Below, piece after piece: positions 18,601 through 31,500 of a DNA stretch of 64,000 bases. Origin of the DNA: Flavobacterium sediminis (GTDB lineage Bacteria; Bacteroidota; Bacteroidia; Flavobacteriales; Flavobacteriaceae); NCBI RefSeq assembly GCF_003148385.1, contig NZ_CP029463.1, forward strand, positions 2,170,001 to 2,234,000, written 5' to 3'. The position numbers and the translations under genes are program-made. A model generated the notes under the pieces. It saw nothing but the letters and a program-made list of their open reading frames with translations. It was not told the DNA's origin and made no database searches. Each line of letters opens with the position of its first letter. Position 1 is the first letter of the stretch.

Positions 18601-20255
18601 GTTTGTTAGGATTAAAAATCGAGGTTAATATTGACTTAACGATGACACAGGGGTTCTCTGTTGAAACAAATGATATGAACGGAAAAATGAGGAAACAGGA
18701 AGTCTATAATAATGCAGGAGATATTATATCAATGGTTGAATATAAATATAATGTTGATGAAAATGACCCCTCTACTTTAGTTAGTGAATTAGTAACTATT
18801 GATGAGAACGGAGAGGTAAGCAATACAAATGCATTAGGAATGCATTATGATGTTATAAATGATTTTAGAGAGAGTTACTCTTATTCTAATGTTAATGGGG
18901 TTTCAGGGAATATAGATTATTTGCCGTTCATTTTTCCGATTGTAATAGGATATGCAGTTCCGGAACGTTCACAACACACACAGATTTTAAGAACAGCAGT
19001 AACAACTAAAGTTATTCATAAAACAGGAATACTGGTAGAAAAAATAGCGCATGATCTAGGCTCCCGGGTTTCAACAAAGAATCTTGCCTGGGATGCTAAT
19101 ACAGGACAAGTAGTATTAACCCAGACTGTAAATGAGTTTGATGATAAGTATTATGCGTTTAATTATCCTGCGTATTGGTATTATAAAGCCATGGGAATGG
19201 CTTCAAATAATATCGATATTAAAGGAATGTTAGAAATGGTATCCGGAAGTACTGAGGCTAATTTTAGCATATCGGGTAATGGAGCTCCCTCGGTGGAAGA
19301 AGTATTTAATTTAGGAGACGAATTGATTATATCTTTTAATGTTTCGGGAGGTACAACATCTTATTTGAAGTTTTGGGTATCGTCAATTCAGAACGGAGAG
19401 ATACAACTTATGAATAGAAATGGGAATATTTTAGATGCAAGTAGTTTACCTAGTAATGAAGTTGGCTTTAAAGTTATTCGTTCCGGAAAGCGCAATCAGC
19501 AAATGGCTTCAATGGCTTCAATTACGTTAATGGCTGATCCAATACTACTTAATCCGGACGGAACGGGGAATTTGAATGAACAGCTAATTACATATAACGG
19601 TTCTGAATCAGATAATCCATTCATTGTTAATGCCTCAGCAATAGAGTATTCTGATGAATGGGAATCTCAATGTGAAAGAAATCTACCTAATGCTTCTGGT
19701 TTGCTTTCCGGAACTATAGGACCTGTAAATCCTTATGTCTATAATATAAAAGGAGATTGGAGAGCGAAGAAATCATATGCTTATTTAACAGGTAGAAATT
19801 CAGGAACAACGGTTAGAAATTCAGGGTTCTATAAGAACTTTTCACCATTTTATTCATACAATGGGACAACTAATGTTTGGGAAGTTGATGCAACTGATTG
19901 GACTTTTGCGAGTGAAGTTTCAAAATATAGTCCGTATGGTATGGAAGTAGAAAATAAGGATGCTTTGAATCGGTATTCTTCTGCGCAGTATGGTTACGGT
20001 TATACTTTACCGGTTGCCGTATCGTCTAACGCAATGTATCAGGAGATAGGTTTTGACGGATTTGAAGATTATAGTATTAATAATTTCACTACTCCTCAAA
20101 ATGTTAATTCACATTTTGGTTTTAATGGAGTGATTAGTACAGATGCTTATATAACAAATAAAAAATCCCATTCCGGTAAAAATGCAATAGTTGTGAAAGC
20201 TAACACAACTGTTGAATATAAAAAGAGAATAGCAGAATGTGAATCTACAAATTAA
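15627..20255 (+). CDS. RHS-locus large exported protein, main part
   Basis: The 1542 residues are the continuation of the preceding frame (see there); the ATG at 15627 is probably not a natural start. The protein is rich in beta-strand and Gly/Asn/Ser repeats, with S-L-T-S-I-E-L-P-S-G-G-K-I-K-L-T-Y-E-S-D-D-Y, a motif common in bacteroidotal RHS-associated giants. It likely forms part of an extracellular or surface shell that works with the 3665-residue RHS protein downstream. No toxin domain is visible at its end, which is followed after 8 bp by the next exported protein. Function is inferred from context only. Confidence 0.7.
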   Translation: MGFHLEGSFAGYGSLQTLIQKTKSEKAFGYENTHFSGENDIMDFNREKEQSLMSKNTLVLPVTNYTYDIYSIQGQGVGGTFRPFRGQIGYVHEPKVSDISASMSMGAEYEGGAGGHIGGNIKRSYSNSMTRGWNTTVVPFFKEKISNNDISYETVYLKNIGENRIDQEYQSLFDTKIGAAAAITLQLDGNKQATNKYLVKAPSLSYGNSSPFSSTLTFNSQLKRNKREDRNQVIQKFTKKEVEDFGMNSFIKSNVHAKPHHTAGYVITDEKGNRHIFGETAYNESKKEVTFAVNTVSDPDNDGIVLYSPGSDNSPNNHRGIDHYFNRITTPEYAHTYLLSSVLSGDYEDLSADGPTDDDLGTYTKIIYSSPYNYNWRIPYKKNSASFNEGFKSDPKDQKASYIYGEKEIKYATKIISKTHVAFIDLEDRKDGRGTLGENGGNGSKYMKKITSIRLYSKSQLQNEQDPGINNASVRPIKAAHFVYDYSLCQGIDNNSGVISSSTSEINNQGGKLTLKKVYFTYGNSNMGKYTPYIFNYEGLNPNYNPKAYDIWGNYKPLLDASSGLTAQEFPYVEQGDQQQQNEYSSAWSLTSIELPSGGKIKLTYESDDYQFVQDKRALQMFKVEGVCTAAAKDNFSASSITNELYGTNGEAKYVVVKVNDEDVQLPDSTILEKYIGELEGKPIYFNFFMKIKKSGTVKDFVTGYFEMDQEAVVRSVSADTYLLVPMKHLNKEGKDSQSSLVNPISLAGWFFGRKYLQDYIYTNNPSDLSPTNIFSIGQSLINNLGAMVEIFRGPNGRLRDLNCAQNFEPVKSWVRLQEPSGTKFGGGSRIKTVEMFDGWNDMVGVDENDPNIDIQRYLKKYGQEYDYNLDDGSSSGVATYEPNICKENPLIQPFYHKPEKMSAQAYEEKPFGESFYPTPTVTYKKVRVKNVTASDDDDTTEVRNTKTGEVVTTFYTSYDFPTRSSFTTLDNPLTKYYRSNENDMIKNIVKGLLGLKIEVNIDLTMTQGFSVETNDMNGKMRKQEVYNNAGDIISMVEYKYNVDENDPSTLVSELVTIDENGEVSNTNALGMHYDVINDFRESYSYSNVNGVSGNIDYLPFIFPIVIGYAVPERSQHTQILRTAVTTKVIHKTGILVEKIAHDLGSRVSTKNLAWDANTGQVVLTQTVNEFDDKYYAFNYPAYWYYKAMGMASNNIDIKGMLEMVSGSTEANFSISGNGAPSVEEVFNLGDELIISFNVSGGTTSYLKFWVSSIQNGEIQLMNRNGNILDASSLPSNEVGFKVIRSGKRNQQMASMASITLMADPILLNPDGTGNLNEQLITYNGSESDNPFIVNASAIEYSDEWESQCERNLPNASGLLSGTIGPVNPYVYNIKGDWRAKKSYAYLTGRNSGTTVRNSGFYKNFSPFYSYNGTTNVWEVDATDWTFASEVSKYSPYGMEVENKDALNRYSSAQYGYGYTLPVAVSSNAMYQEIGFDGFEDYSINNFTTPQNVNSHFGFNGVISTDAYITNKKSHSGKNAIVVKANTTVEYKKRIAECESTN

Positions 20256-20263
20256 TTGATCTG

Positions 20264-21817
20264 ATGAGAATACATAAAATCTTTATAACAACAATACTTT
20301 TGTGGAGCATTAATAGCTTTTCACAAACGACATGTAACATTGGTTTTGCCAATCAAACACAAGGATGGGATTTCTACCTGTTAGACGGGTATAACGATCC
20401 TAATGTTGATATTAGTGATCCGTCAAGCGGTTCTTTACATGTTCCGGGAGGAACAACAACTTTATCCAATTCGACTGCTTCTCATACCGATTGGTTTATA
20501 CATTCTACTACGACAAACTTAAACAATACCGGAATTAATTTTACGGGTAGTCTTTTAGAATACAGACAAAGTAATATTCAGGATGTATCTAATTATACAA
20601 CCTTTAGCAAAGGCGAAGAGTTTTTGAATGCAGATAATCTAAGTTATAATTTTTACGGATTTGTAGTATTCAAGCAAAGTAATGGGAATAAGGCAATCGT
20701 AGATTGTTTAAATGAAACCTATTTTAGGATAAAGGTTATGATTGAAACAAACGGAACGTCAACTACGTATTTTGATCTGTTATTAAGACCTAATTCAACC
20801 ATTCCGCAGTATTGTAATGAAATAACAACAAATGACCCAGATTATCGTATAATTAATTATAATCTTCCTCTCAATATACAAAATTTGGTTAATTTTTGTG
20901 ATTCGTCATCAAAGGTGATTGTTGAAATGACAACATCCGAAATTGATAGTATAGATCCGGATGAAGGACATTTTGATATATCATCTTTTTATAATGGGTC
21001 GTGTTTAGGAGGTGGTCAGGTATTGATTGAGTTGACTAATCCTGTGATTGAAGATCAATTTTGTATGAACACACCTTATGCTTTAATTGAGCCTACTTTC
21101 AATGGAATGCAAGGTAGCGGATATTACAAGGTGGAATGTACTAATTGTAACCCTCAGGTTGATGATACTTTTTCAACGAGTACTACGAATTATTATTCTT
21201 TCTCAGCTCAGGGTACGTATACCGTGAGTTATATTTATACAGGTACTGAAGGGTGTGAAATTGTTAAACAAAAAACAGTCAATATTATAGCATGTACACC
21301 TTGTTTATATTGTACATCTTTTGAACTGATCCAAGGGAAAGAATATAGTATAAGTGGATGGACATCCTTGAGAAATGATGATGTTAATTTTGAAGAAGTA
21401 AGCTTTACTAATTTTAATGATGCTTTGATAGAAATGGAGTTTTTAGATGCAGGAGGATCCCAGTTAAGTGTGAATAGTTTCTTTGTTTCCGGAAAAATTA
21501 TAGACGGCTGGCAAAAAATTTCAGGTAGATTTATTGTGCCGGTCGGAGCAGCTGATATGGAGATTAAGTTAATCAACAATTCTTCAAAAGTGGCTTTATT
21601 TGATGACATTAGGGTGTATCCCAAAGACGGAACCATGAAAAGTTTTGTTTACGATCAGGAAACAAAACGTTTAATGGCCGAATTAGACGAGAACAACTAT
21701 GCAACATTCTACGAATATGATAAAGAAGGAGGCTTAGTAAGAGTAAAGAAAGAAACGGAGAAAGGCGTTTATACTATTCAGGAAACCCGCTCAAGTACAG
21801 TTAAAAAAGATAATTAA
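20264..21817 (+). CDS. Exported RHS-locus accessory protein
   Basis: This 517-residue protein has a signal peptide (I-L-L-W-S-I-N-S-F-S-Q). The middle is beta-rich, with paired cysteines (for example C-T-P-C-L-Y-C), and there is a carbohydrate-binding-like segment near 370-450. Its last ~50 residues (Y-D-Q-E-T-K-R-L-M-A-E-L-D-E-N-N-Y-A-T-F-Y-E-Y-D) form an RHS/YD-like repeat. It sits between two RHS-related genes with gaps of 8 bp upstream and 1 bp downstream, so one transcript is likely. A structural or export role in the toxin assembly is inferred. Confidence 0.65.
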   Translation: MRIHKIFITTILLWSINSFSQTTCNIGFANQTQGWDFYLLDGYNDPNVDISDPSSGSLHVPGGTTTLSNSTASHTDWFIHSTTTNLNNTGINFTGSLLEYRQSNIQDVSNYTTFSKGEEFLNADNLSYNFYGFVVFKQSNGNKAIVDCLNETYFRIKVMIETNGTSTTYFDLLLRPNSTIPQYCNEITTNDPDYRIINYNLPLNIQNLVNFCDSSSKVIVEMTTSEIDSIDPDEGHFDISSFYNGSCLGGGQVLIELTNPVIEDQFCMNTPYALIEPTFNGMQGSGYYKVECTNCNPQVDDTFSTSTTNYYSFSAQGTYTVSYIYTGTEGCEIVKQKTVNIIACTPCLYCTSFELIQGKEYSISGWTSLRNDDVNFEEVSFTNFNDALIEMEFLDAGGSQLSVNSFFVSGKIIDGWQKISGRFIVPVGAADMEIKLINNSSKVALFDDIRVYPKDGTMKSFVYDQETKRLMAELDENNYATFYEYDKEGGLVRVKKETEKGVYTIQETRSSTVKKDN

Positions 21818-21818
21818 G

Positions 21819-22514
21819 ATGGGCATGAAAAAAATATATATAGCATTAGTTATTTTTTGCTTTGGAATGACTTATGCACAAATACCCAAAGACAAAGATA
21901 AAGTTGTAACCTTGTTGGAAGAGAGTAAAAAGGCATACGAAAATACAAAGGCTTATTCGTTAAGTTTAAGAAGTGTCGTGTACAAGGATTTTGACACACA
22001 AGAAGTTTTAGAAGAATCTCAAGGAGTGTTCATTAAATACGGTCAGGAGAATTATTTAAAAATGAGTAACGGAGAAGCTGCTAATTTGGAAACAGTAACC
22101 GTTAAAACGGATGGCGATTCTAAGTTGATCCAAATAGGTAAAAAAAATAAACAGGCAGAATTGATTTATGATTTGTCGGGAATTGTAAAGAACTATTCTT
22201 CTTTTCAAGTTGTAGAAACATCGAAGGAATGGATCTGTACATTAGAAGCTGAAAAAATAGCCTCAACTCCTTATGGGAAAATTAAAATTTATATTGACAA
22301 AAAAACTAAATACATAAATAGACAGATTTTGTATTTGTATGCTGCTATTCCAAAATCAGGAAAAGATTATTATCCAAGAATTGAAATGATTTTTACTGAT
22401 TTTACATTCCTGAAAGAAAGACCAAAACAGTTGGAACTTTCTCACTACGTTAAAAAGGTTAATTTAAAATATACACCATCGTTGTACTATGCTGGTTATC
22501 AAATAATTGATTAG
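21819..22514 (+). CDS. Exported protein, possibly LolA-like fold
   Basis: The protein has 231 residues with a clear signal peptide (I-A-L-V-I-F-C-F-G-M-T-Y-A-Q). The start is M-G-M-K-K; the second Met at 21825 is equally possible. The mature part alternates beta strands in a pattern like LolA/LppX-type lipid-binding half-barrels (Y-S-L-S-L-R-S-V-V-Y-K, Y-G-K-I-K-I-Y-I-D-K-K-T-K-Y-I-N-R-Q). This fold call is weak. Its place one base after the previous stop and three bases before the giant RHS gene suggests a chaperone or export helper for the RHS product. Confidence 0.6.
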   Translation: MGMKKIYIALVIFCFGMTYAQIPKDKDKVVTLLEESKKAYENTKAYSLSLRSVVYKDFDTQEVLEESQGVFIKYGQENYLKMSNGEAANLETVTVKTDGDSKLIQIGKKNKQAELIYDLSGIVKNYSSFQVVETSKEWICTLEAEKIASTPYGKIKIYIDKKTKYINRQILYLYAAIPKSGKDYYPRIEMIFTDFTFLKERPKQLELSHYVKKVNLKYTPSLYYAGYQIID

Positions 22515-22517
22515 TTT

Positions 22518-25500
22518 ATGCAAAAAAAAGGTTTTAATTTTCGACTAATAGGACTCTTTTTCATCTCAATAATATCATTTTGTTCATTTGGAAAAGAAAA
22601 AAAATGGACTACAGAATTAGTAGGTAATCAAATTCAGGCGGGAGCAGTAATGTCCCTTCATGATCCGGAATCCGGACAATTCACAACGGTATCCCAAAAT
22701 ACATTTATAGAACTAAAAATAGATGATTATGCGGGACCTTACTACTGGTTTACATGTGATGTGAATATGTCAATTACACCTATTTTATCTGATGGTAGTT
22801 TAGGAACACCCTATTCACAACGGTTATCAGTTGAGAATAATCATTATAATGGTTTCGGAACTTTTATAGATTTACAAAAACACTTGGTAATTGACGGAGT
22901 TTTAGGGGCAGAAATATCTATTGATGAAGTAACAATCTATAATAAAGATGCTAGTGTAAATGAAAGCATTACACCGTCAAATGTCCATTTAACATTAAGT
23001 AACGAAGTTGAGCGCTATTATCCACTGCCTACGGGAACAGTTGTAGTTATTAACTATGGGCAGATAGTATTAAATACAGTAGACAATACTATTGAAGTGC
23101 CATGGCAACAAATGACGGGAGCAGAGGAATATGAATTGGCGTGGACCTGGGTTGATGATTATAGTAATGATGGACTTAGTGTTCCGTTAACACCAAGCCA
23201 GATTCCTATGACTATACGTGAATTTGAGCAAAATTGTACGCGGATTCAGACCAAAGAAACGTCATATACCATTTCAAATATTTATGACAGAGGATACTTG
23301 TTGTTCAGGATCAGGGCAATAGGTAGAGATCTACAAGATCCGACGTATAATACATATACCCCATGGGATGTAAATGATCCGAATGGAATTACCAGTGTAT
23401 TTGATTGGGGAATATTTCCGGTGAATGCACATGATAACATGAATTGGCAGTTTCAGGCTTCTTATGCAGAAGAGGGGAAAAAGAAAGATGTTGTTTCCTA
23501 TTTTGACGGTTCTTTGAGAAACAGACAAACAGTTACTAAGATCAATTCAAATGAAAAGGCCGTTGTCGGAGAAGTTATATACGATGAAGAAGGAAGAGCT
23601 GCAATAGAGGTATTGCCGGTGCCGGTAGACAGTAAAGCTATAAAGTACTATCCTGATTTCAATCAAAATATGACTTCGGAAGTATATTCTTATCAGGATT
23701 TTTCAAGTGTTAGCGCAACAAATTGTGACTTGCAAGCAGGCGGAATGACGGATCTAATAGGAGCAAGTAAATATTATTCAGCGAATAATGCACAAGAGAA
23801 TAGTTTTCAGGATTTTATTCCAAAAGCGGAGAACTATCCTTTTTCACAAATAGATTATTCCTTAGATAACACCGGAAGAATAAGAAAAAAAGGAGGAGTA
23901 GGAGTTAATCATCAGTTAGGAACCACTCATGAAATGAAGTATTTCTACTCTATACCAAGTCAGGAAGAACTAAATCGTCTGTTTGGTTATAGCGTAGGAA
24001 ATGTACAACATTACAAAAAAAATATTGTAGTAGATCCAAACAGACAGGTAAGTGTGAGCTATATCGACCCTCAGGGAAGAACAATAGCTACAGCCTTGTC
24101 TTCAGGAAGCCCTGCCAATATGAATAATTTAGAAGACGAAACAAATAACAGCCTTCATCAATACAACACAACAGATTTGCTGAATAAATTGGATGCAAAT
24201 GATTTTGATACGGATTTAGACAATAACACACAATACTTAGCGAGTAATTATTGGGGAAATAATTTAGATGGTCTAAGATATGATGCTCAGAAAGTGTTTG
24301 TCACAGAAGGAGATTATACTTTCAAGTATAAAGTTTTAAAAGATTCGCCATTTACCTTTGAATGTAATGAAGAAACTTTTTATTATCCATTCTTATACAA
24401 ACTGCATTTGGGAGTATCTGACGAATGCGGTAATGATCTGGCAACCCTGGATAAAAATTTAGGAGGAGATTCGGAAGCTGTTTTAAACGACTATCTGGAT
24501 GTAGATGGAAATTATGATCAGGCAGCTGTCGGTCCAAGTTATAGCACATCTTTTAACCAAAGTTTTGATGATACTATGGTACTTCAAAATCCGGTTTTAG
24601 GAGCCTATGGTATAACCAAACAGCTAACGGTAGATCAGGATGCTCTTGAGATATTTGCAGAAGATTATATTAAAAGAGGAGTAGAAGCCGGATGTATTTT
24701 GGGACCACAAAATCCGGATGTCAACTTAGTGTCATGTTATTATTCTTGTGATCAGTGTGTAGCCTATTATAACGGAATAGATTACCCATTTGATTTCGGG
24801 GATGAAGACCCTTCTAATGATGTAGTATATCCGGGATTAAGTTATGATTCTGATGGAACAATGTTATATGGACAAGATGCCTATGTACAAATGATGCTTG
24901 ATTCCAATTTAGACTTACAAGCCTTGGAGCAAGGAACTCAAGAATTTACAGATTTAGAAACGTTGTTAATTCTCAGATATCAACAAGAATGGGAGGGCAT
25001 ACTATTAGAATGTCAGAGACCATGCCAACCGGATGGCTATGTAGTCGGAAGCGGAACGGTTAGTACATCCATGAGCTGTGATAATAATTTGATGACTTTG
25101 GCTACGGACATGTTGCCTGCCGGTCAATACGGTTTTTATACTTCTGATATCGATACTAACGGAAATGCTGTAGGAAATAGTGATTCGAGTCAAGATGCTC
25201 AAAGTCTGATTGCGAATAACGATTTTACTATTTATCATGAAGGGAATACTATTTATGCAGCAGCTGAGGGAACCGAATTAGAGTTGAATGATTGGAGACA
25301 TCCGGTATTGTTTGATGCTTATGGCTTTTTAGGAACAACTTATGTCATCAGTGATTTAAGACACTATTTTAACAGCATCGGAGAAATAGACTTTGTAGGT
25401 ATTCAATGGGATAATGATAGTAATACCTTTGTTCCGGCAGTGATGAATAATGACTTTACAGCAGAGATAACATCAATATCAGGTTTGTTAACCGTTTTTC

Positions 25501-28500
25501 CTGATGCCGAAGTAGATGCTGAAGCCGGTTTGTATAAGATTGAACCGCAATATTTAAAAAATGTGACAGATTTTGTCACTTATATTGATAACAGGGATAC
25601 ATGGCCGCTATCTTTAGTAAAATACCACCCTGAGTTTCATTATTTAGATTATCAGTACAAAACATGTTCTATTCTGATAGAAGATACAGATGATTTTGAA
25701 TTAGACGGAGATCAAAATACAACAGATGTAATAACCTTTAATTCGGATGGTTTTGATAGTTTTTTAGGATCTTTTGATAATTATCAGGATGCAAAAAATG
25801 CAGGATTATTGAACGATCCGTTAGCCTTGTTTAACAACGATCCTTTTTTCCAGTTAGAGCATCCTTACGACGGTCTGGTAATTGTTAGTTCTACCCAGAA
25901 TGAAGGAGGGGAAGTAACAACAACAACAACAAATATTACGCCTGCAATGATGCTGGAGGTAAAGCAATACATTATGCATCAGGCTTTAACTAAAACAAAT
26001 ATAGCTACACCTGTAAACGGTTCTAATCTGAATGCCGGTTTCTTCGGAGGGTATGAAAATACTCAGCAAACATTATTTGAAAATGTTTATCAAACCTTGT
26101 TCTGTAATACACCGGGAGGTGGAGGTTGTACTCAACCTTTAAATTTGAATTTTTCAACAATACTAAGTGTAATTGACGGTTTGGATCCGTTAGTAGTTCC
26201 CGATGCAGATGAAATTAAGGATAAGTTCTGGCAATATTATGTATCCTATTATTTAGGAGTGAAGCAAAAAGTACAACATGTTTTTATTAATTTATATGCT
26301 TCCCGTTTAGGTTTTTATAATGATTGTATAGGGAATAATAACCAGGAGAACTATAATACCATAACCTCAGTGATCAGAGAGTATCCATCAGCGAGAAACT
26401 TGGTTAACAGCTGGATGGTATTGCCTGAAGACAACACAAGTAGTAATTTAACAACTACCTTACAAACAGAAAACGGAACTTCCTTAGCTGTAAAAGAAAA
26501 ACGATTTTTACCATACGATGAATTGTATAATTCCGAACAATCAGCACAAGACATATACGAAGACATGATGAGTGTCATTAATACGAATATGTATGAAAGT
26601 GATGGTGTTTGTCCTATGGTAAGAGACTTAAAAGCATTTTTAGAAAATCTGATCAGAAGAGCAGGACAAGAGAACGGATTAGTCAATACGGTCGTAAATA
26701 CCGGAGCAACCTATGCAATGGATACATTCCTGAATTCTGCTTCAAATATCACTGACCCCTATTTATATTATATTTCTCAAAGTTTGTTAGAAGAACTTAA
26801 CGGGGACTGGAGCAGTACCATAACATCGTTGCAGTCTTCTTTTAGCCCTGATAACAAAACAATTACAATTACACTTGAGCAGGGGACAACAACCTTAGAG
26901 ACTATAACATTAACAATCCCTGCTACAGGAGTTGCAGCCGGTTTAGACTGGCAGGGATACGGTTCAGGAACTTCAAGTTTATGGGTTATAAATAGTGTTC
27001 CGCAAGTAGTAAGTACAGGGTATGATGCGGCCAATCAGGAGTATACCTTTGAAATGGTTGTGCGGATAATAGGAAATGGTGTAGGAACTTCTTTGCAAGT
27101 GCCTTATAAAGATATTGTACTTTCCGGTCGTACAAAAGCACGTTTAACCTGTACAAATGGTTCGGACGGAGTGGTGACTAACGGAGAAAACGGGGATCCT
27201 ATATTGATCGATCCCGGAGATTCTGAGGGGTGTAACAAGAAAGAACTTTTTGCAGATGCTTTGAAAGAGTTGATTGTAGGGCTGGGCACTAATGTAAACA
27301 GTACGTCTCCTTACCAGATCCAAACAACTACTGTACCTAACTATCTGAGTGGTTATTTCGGGTTAACTGCTTCATCGGTGGTGGAATGGGTTTATGTGAG
27401 CAATTATTATTTTATACCGTTAAATATATATTTAAACGCCTATAAAATTTTGGTTGACGGTAATGTTAGGATGGTACTGGCAACCGCTTCTGACCTAAGT
27501 ACCGGAAATTTGAATTCTTTAAATATCGGAAGCCTTAATTCAGGGTTATTTTACAGCCGATACAATACGGTTTCCGGAACGATAGAGAATAATGCAATGA
27601 CACCACCTTATGAATCTTTTTCAGGATACATTTTCGGAGAACAGATTAGGAAAACAACAGCGATGGTCTTTACGTGTTGTAACGAATGCGGAGAATGGGA
27701 CTATGACGGTGACGGTATACCGGATGATGATAATTTTGGAGAAGGTTATTGCGACCTCTGCGACAATAGGATAGACCTTGACCTTGACGGTATACCGGAT
27801 TGTTACGATACCTATGTATGTATGCCGGATAACGAAACAGATTATGATTGCGACGGAATCCCGAACGATCAGGACGCTTATCCGTATTGTAATAATAACT
27901 TTGATAGCGACGGAGATGGGATCCCTAACGGTTGTGATTCGTGTCCGAATTCACCGAATACAAATGACGAAGACGGAGACGGTATAGGCGATGCCTGCGA
28001 TAATTGTCCGCAAACCTATAATCCGGGGCAGGAAGATTCTGATAATGACGGTATAGGTGACGTTTGTGATGTTTGTCCGGATAACTATAATCCGGGAAAT
28101 ACCTATTTGGTAGATACAGATGGTGACGGAGTATTGGATTCGTGTTCTAATGTAAGATGTTGGGAAACAAGCGATACGGAAGTGGTCGAATTTTTAGACC
28201 ACTTAAAAGATATGATTAATGAGTATATCACTTATATAGATGATAATAATATTGCATTAGCTTCTAATATTGAAAGCTCAGCCTTTACTTCGCCAACAAT
28301 GGATGCTTTGATTAGTGATTGTGAATTAGCGTATCGATTCAATACAACCTTTCCGAGTTTAAACGCTAATAGTTTGGTAATTAATGCTTATGTGTATTAT
28401 GCATCTGTTTATAAGATACCTAGAAAGCTTTATTTTATAAATGGAACCAGCATGTATAGTGGAGGGGGAACCACTATACATGGAGATATACTATTTGAGA

Positions 28501-31500
28501 CGAGCAGTACACAATTAATACCGACAGATATTACTTCTGTGACCAGCATTGAAACGGCAGGATATTCTCAAACCGGCTATAACCTGATAATGGAAGTTGT
28601 TTCACAAAATTCAGGAACCGTTACTGTACCCATCAATATCAGGTTCAAAAAAACAGTTAGTAATGTAGGATATGACACATATCCAGGGGTATGCGGTTTC
28701 TTAAGATATCATGCATCAAATCCTTTGACTAACAAGTTAGTATCCAATAAACCGGGGAATGAAGTTTTTAATGAAGCAGTGGAATCATTAGATGTTTCAA
28801 CCTGCGATTGTATTCCTCAGATACCGGCTGCTACATCATGCTACGATCAATATGTGGCATATAATGATTTTGTTGCTGGTTTTGCAACGCAATATCCGAA
28901 TTTGTCCGGATTTAATTTTACGAGTTACGATACTCAGAACGATTTCTGTGACTATAACCTTCATTTTATTACAGCCGGATACCTGCATTACATAACACAG
29001 TTAGCAAGTAATACTTCTATACCGGATCTGGATAAAGAAGATTTGTTCCTGACGATCTCAGAGTTTGGAGATACACCGTTAAATTACGGCTTTGATTACA
29101 ACACGGCAGACGGAAACATAATTGATAATTTCTTAGATTACTATATAGCCGAACTGATCAATTATACCGAAGGCTTGCATGAATTGACATACGATTACGG
29201 AGACGGAGATATACAGATCGTTACAGTAAACAACTGGCAGTTATATGCTACCTGGTATTTAGCAACACATCCACGAGTTTGTCCGCCGGCACCGATGCCT
29301 GTTTATGTGGAAGAAACAGTGGAGATGGACAACCCTTGTGAGGAGTTTACCATTAGTGTGGCAGAAACATATAACAATGAAGCTTATCAGGCGTATCTTA
29401 ACAGGCTAAAACGAGAGTTTAAGACTGCCTATCTGGCGGAAGCATTAGGAGAAGCGATTGAGAACTTTGATCTGGAGTATTTTGATAAAGAATACCAGTA
29501 CACCTTGTATTATTACGATCAGGCAGGAAACCTTATACAGACCGTTGCACCGCAAGGAGTTGACAGACTGGTACTCGATGCGGCACAGAATCAATTGATC
29601 GACGATATCAGGATAAACGATCTGGAAAATACAGCAATGTTACCTGCTCACGATTTTAAAACGCGCTACCTTTACAACTCGTTAAACCAGTTAGTATGGC
29701 AGGCAACTCCGGACGGAGGAGAAACCCGCTTTGCGTATGATGAACTGGGCAGAATAGTAGCCTCGCAAAACGAAAAACAGGGAACCGGAAATAATGTGCC
29801 GTTCAACAGAATAACCTTTAACCTGCCGCCGGAATTAACCGTACAAGGAAGCAGTATCATAAAAACACTTGCTAAAGACGCCTATGTAGGAGGAACATCT
29901 TATGGGTATGTGCTAAATGGTGACGGGTATATTGAGTTTTCGGTTTCCGGTGTGGATAACACCGTCAGTACCGAATATTTATTCTGTGGATTGTCGTATG
30001 TAGACGGAACATTCTCAAGTATAAAGTACGGATTCTATGTCTATCCGGCCACGTCAGCTAATAAGTTAGCTATTAGAAGTATTGGCGCAACTGTTCCGAC
30101 CTATGTTCCTTCAAATGTGATGTATTCTAATCCGAATCAGATACTGAGAATAGAACGGATCAATCAAACGATAAACTATTATGTAGACGGCGTGCTTTAC
30201 CATACTCAGACTGAAACCGATCAGGGAACGTATCTGGTAGGATCGCCTTTGTTGATCGATTTTGCTATTTACAAACAAAAGCACAGGATCAATAATTTAA
30301 AAGTGGTCAATTACGATGCGACCAATAATTTCAGCTATACCCGTTACGACGATCTGGGACGTATCTTTGAAGCCGGACAGTTTGCTGTAGATCAAACCCA
30401 ACCTTTGTATATAGACGACAACGGAAAGTTGAGAGATCTGTTGACCGATGCGTTAGTAGGAGTCAATGCTAATGGTTTAGTAGACAATTATCCGTATAAT
30501 GTTTCGTCGGCACAGGAAGAAGTGACCCGAACCTTATATGACGATTACAGTGACTTCCAGACTCAGGTTCAGGCCGGGCAATTGCTGTCAAACCCTACAT
30601 ACAATACACAAAACAGGGTTACAGCCATACTCAGCTTTGCCGGTCATACCGAAACCACGCCTTTAAGCGATTACGAGTCGGCCATTTTCTATAATTACGA
30701 CGTTCATGGAAATGTAGACGAAATGCTTCAGGTGGCCAGCACTCAAATACTGGATTACCAGCTAGATCCTACGATCAAGCGGGTGAACTATGAATACGAT
30801 CTGATCAGCGGAAACGTTAAAAAAGTATGGTTTCAGAAAGGCAATGCAGACCAGTTCATTCACAAATACAATTACGATGCAGATAATAGGATCGTGAGTG
30901 TGGAAACGTCAAAAGATACGTACATCTGGGAGAAAGACGCCACGTATTTGTATTACGATCACGGGCCGCTGGCACGGGTTGTTTTAGGAGACAAACAAGT
31001 ACAGGGGGTAGACCATGCTTATACGATTCAGGGCTGGTTAAAAACCGTAAATAGCGAGAGCCTGAATGCTCAGAATAATGATATGGGACACGACGGCGAT
31101 TGGGTTTCTAAAGATGCTATGGGCTATTCCTTATCGTATTATGAAGGCGATTACGAATCCCGTATTACCGCTACCATGAACAGTGTTTCAGGAAGTAATC
31201 TTTCCTTTAATCCAACCGATAGCGATCTGTTTAACGGTAATATTAAACGAATGGTAACCACGCTGCACAATACCGAATTGCAAGTATTGCCTACGCAGGT
31301 AAACCTTTACGGCTACGACCAGTTAAACCGAATCTTCGAATTTTCGTCTTACCAGGTCGATATCGACGAAAACGGGAGCAACAGTACAACAAGTTACGCT
31401 TCAAATTATACCTACGACCGAAACGGAAACCTGCAAACGTTGAAGCGAACAGCACCTTACAGCGACGGGGTAACCGAAACGATTGAAGAAATGGACGATT

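Noticed and set aside
27690..28140. Repeat-like DNA within the RHS gene as a repeat element
   Set aside because: It is the coding of calcium-binding protein repeats, in frame with the gene.
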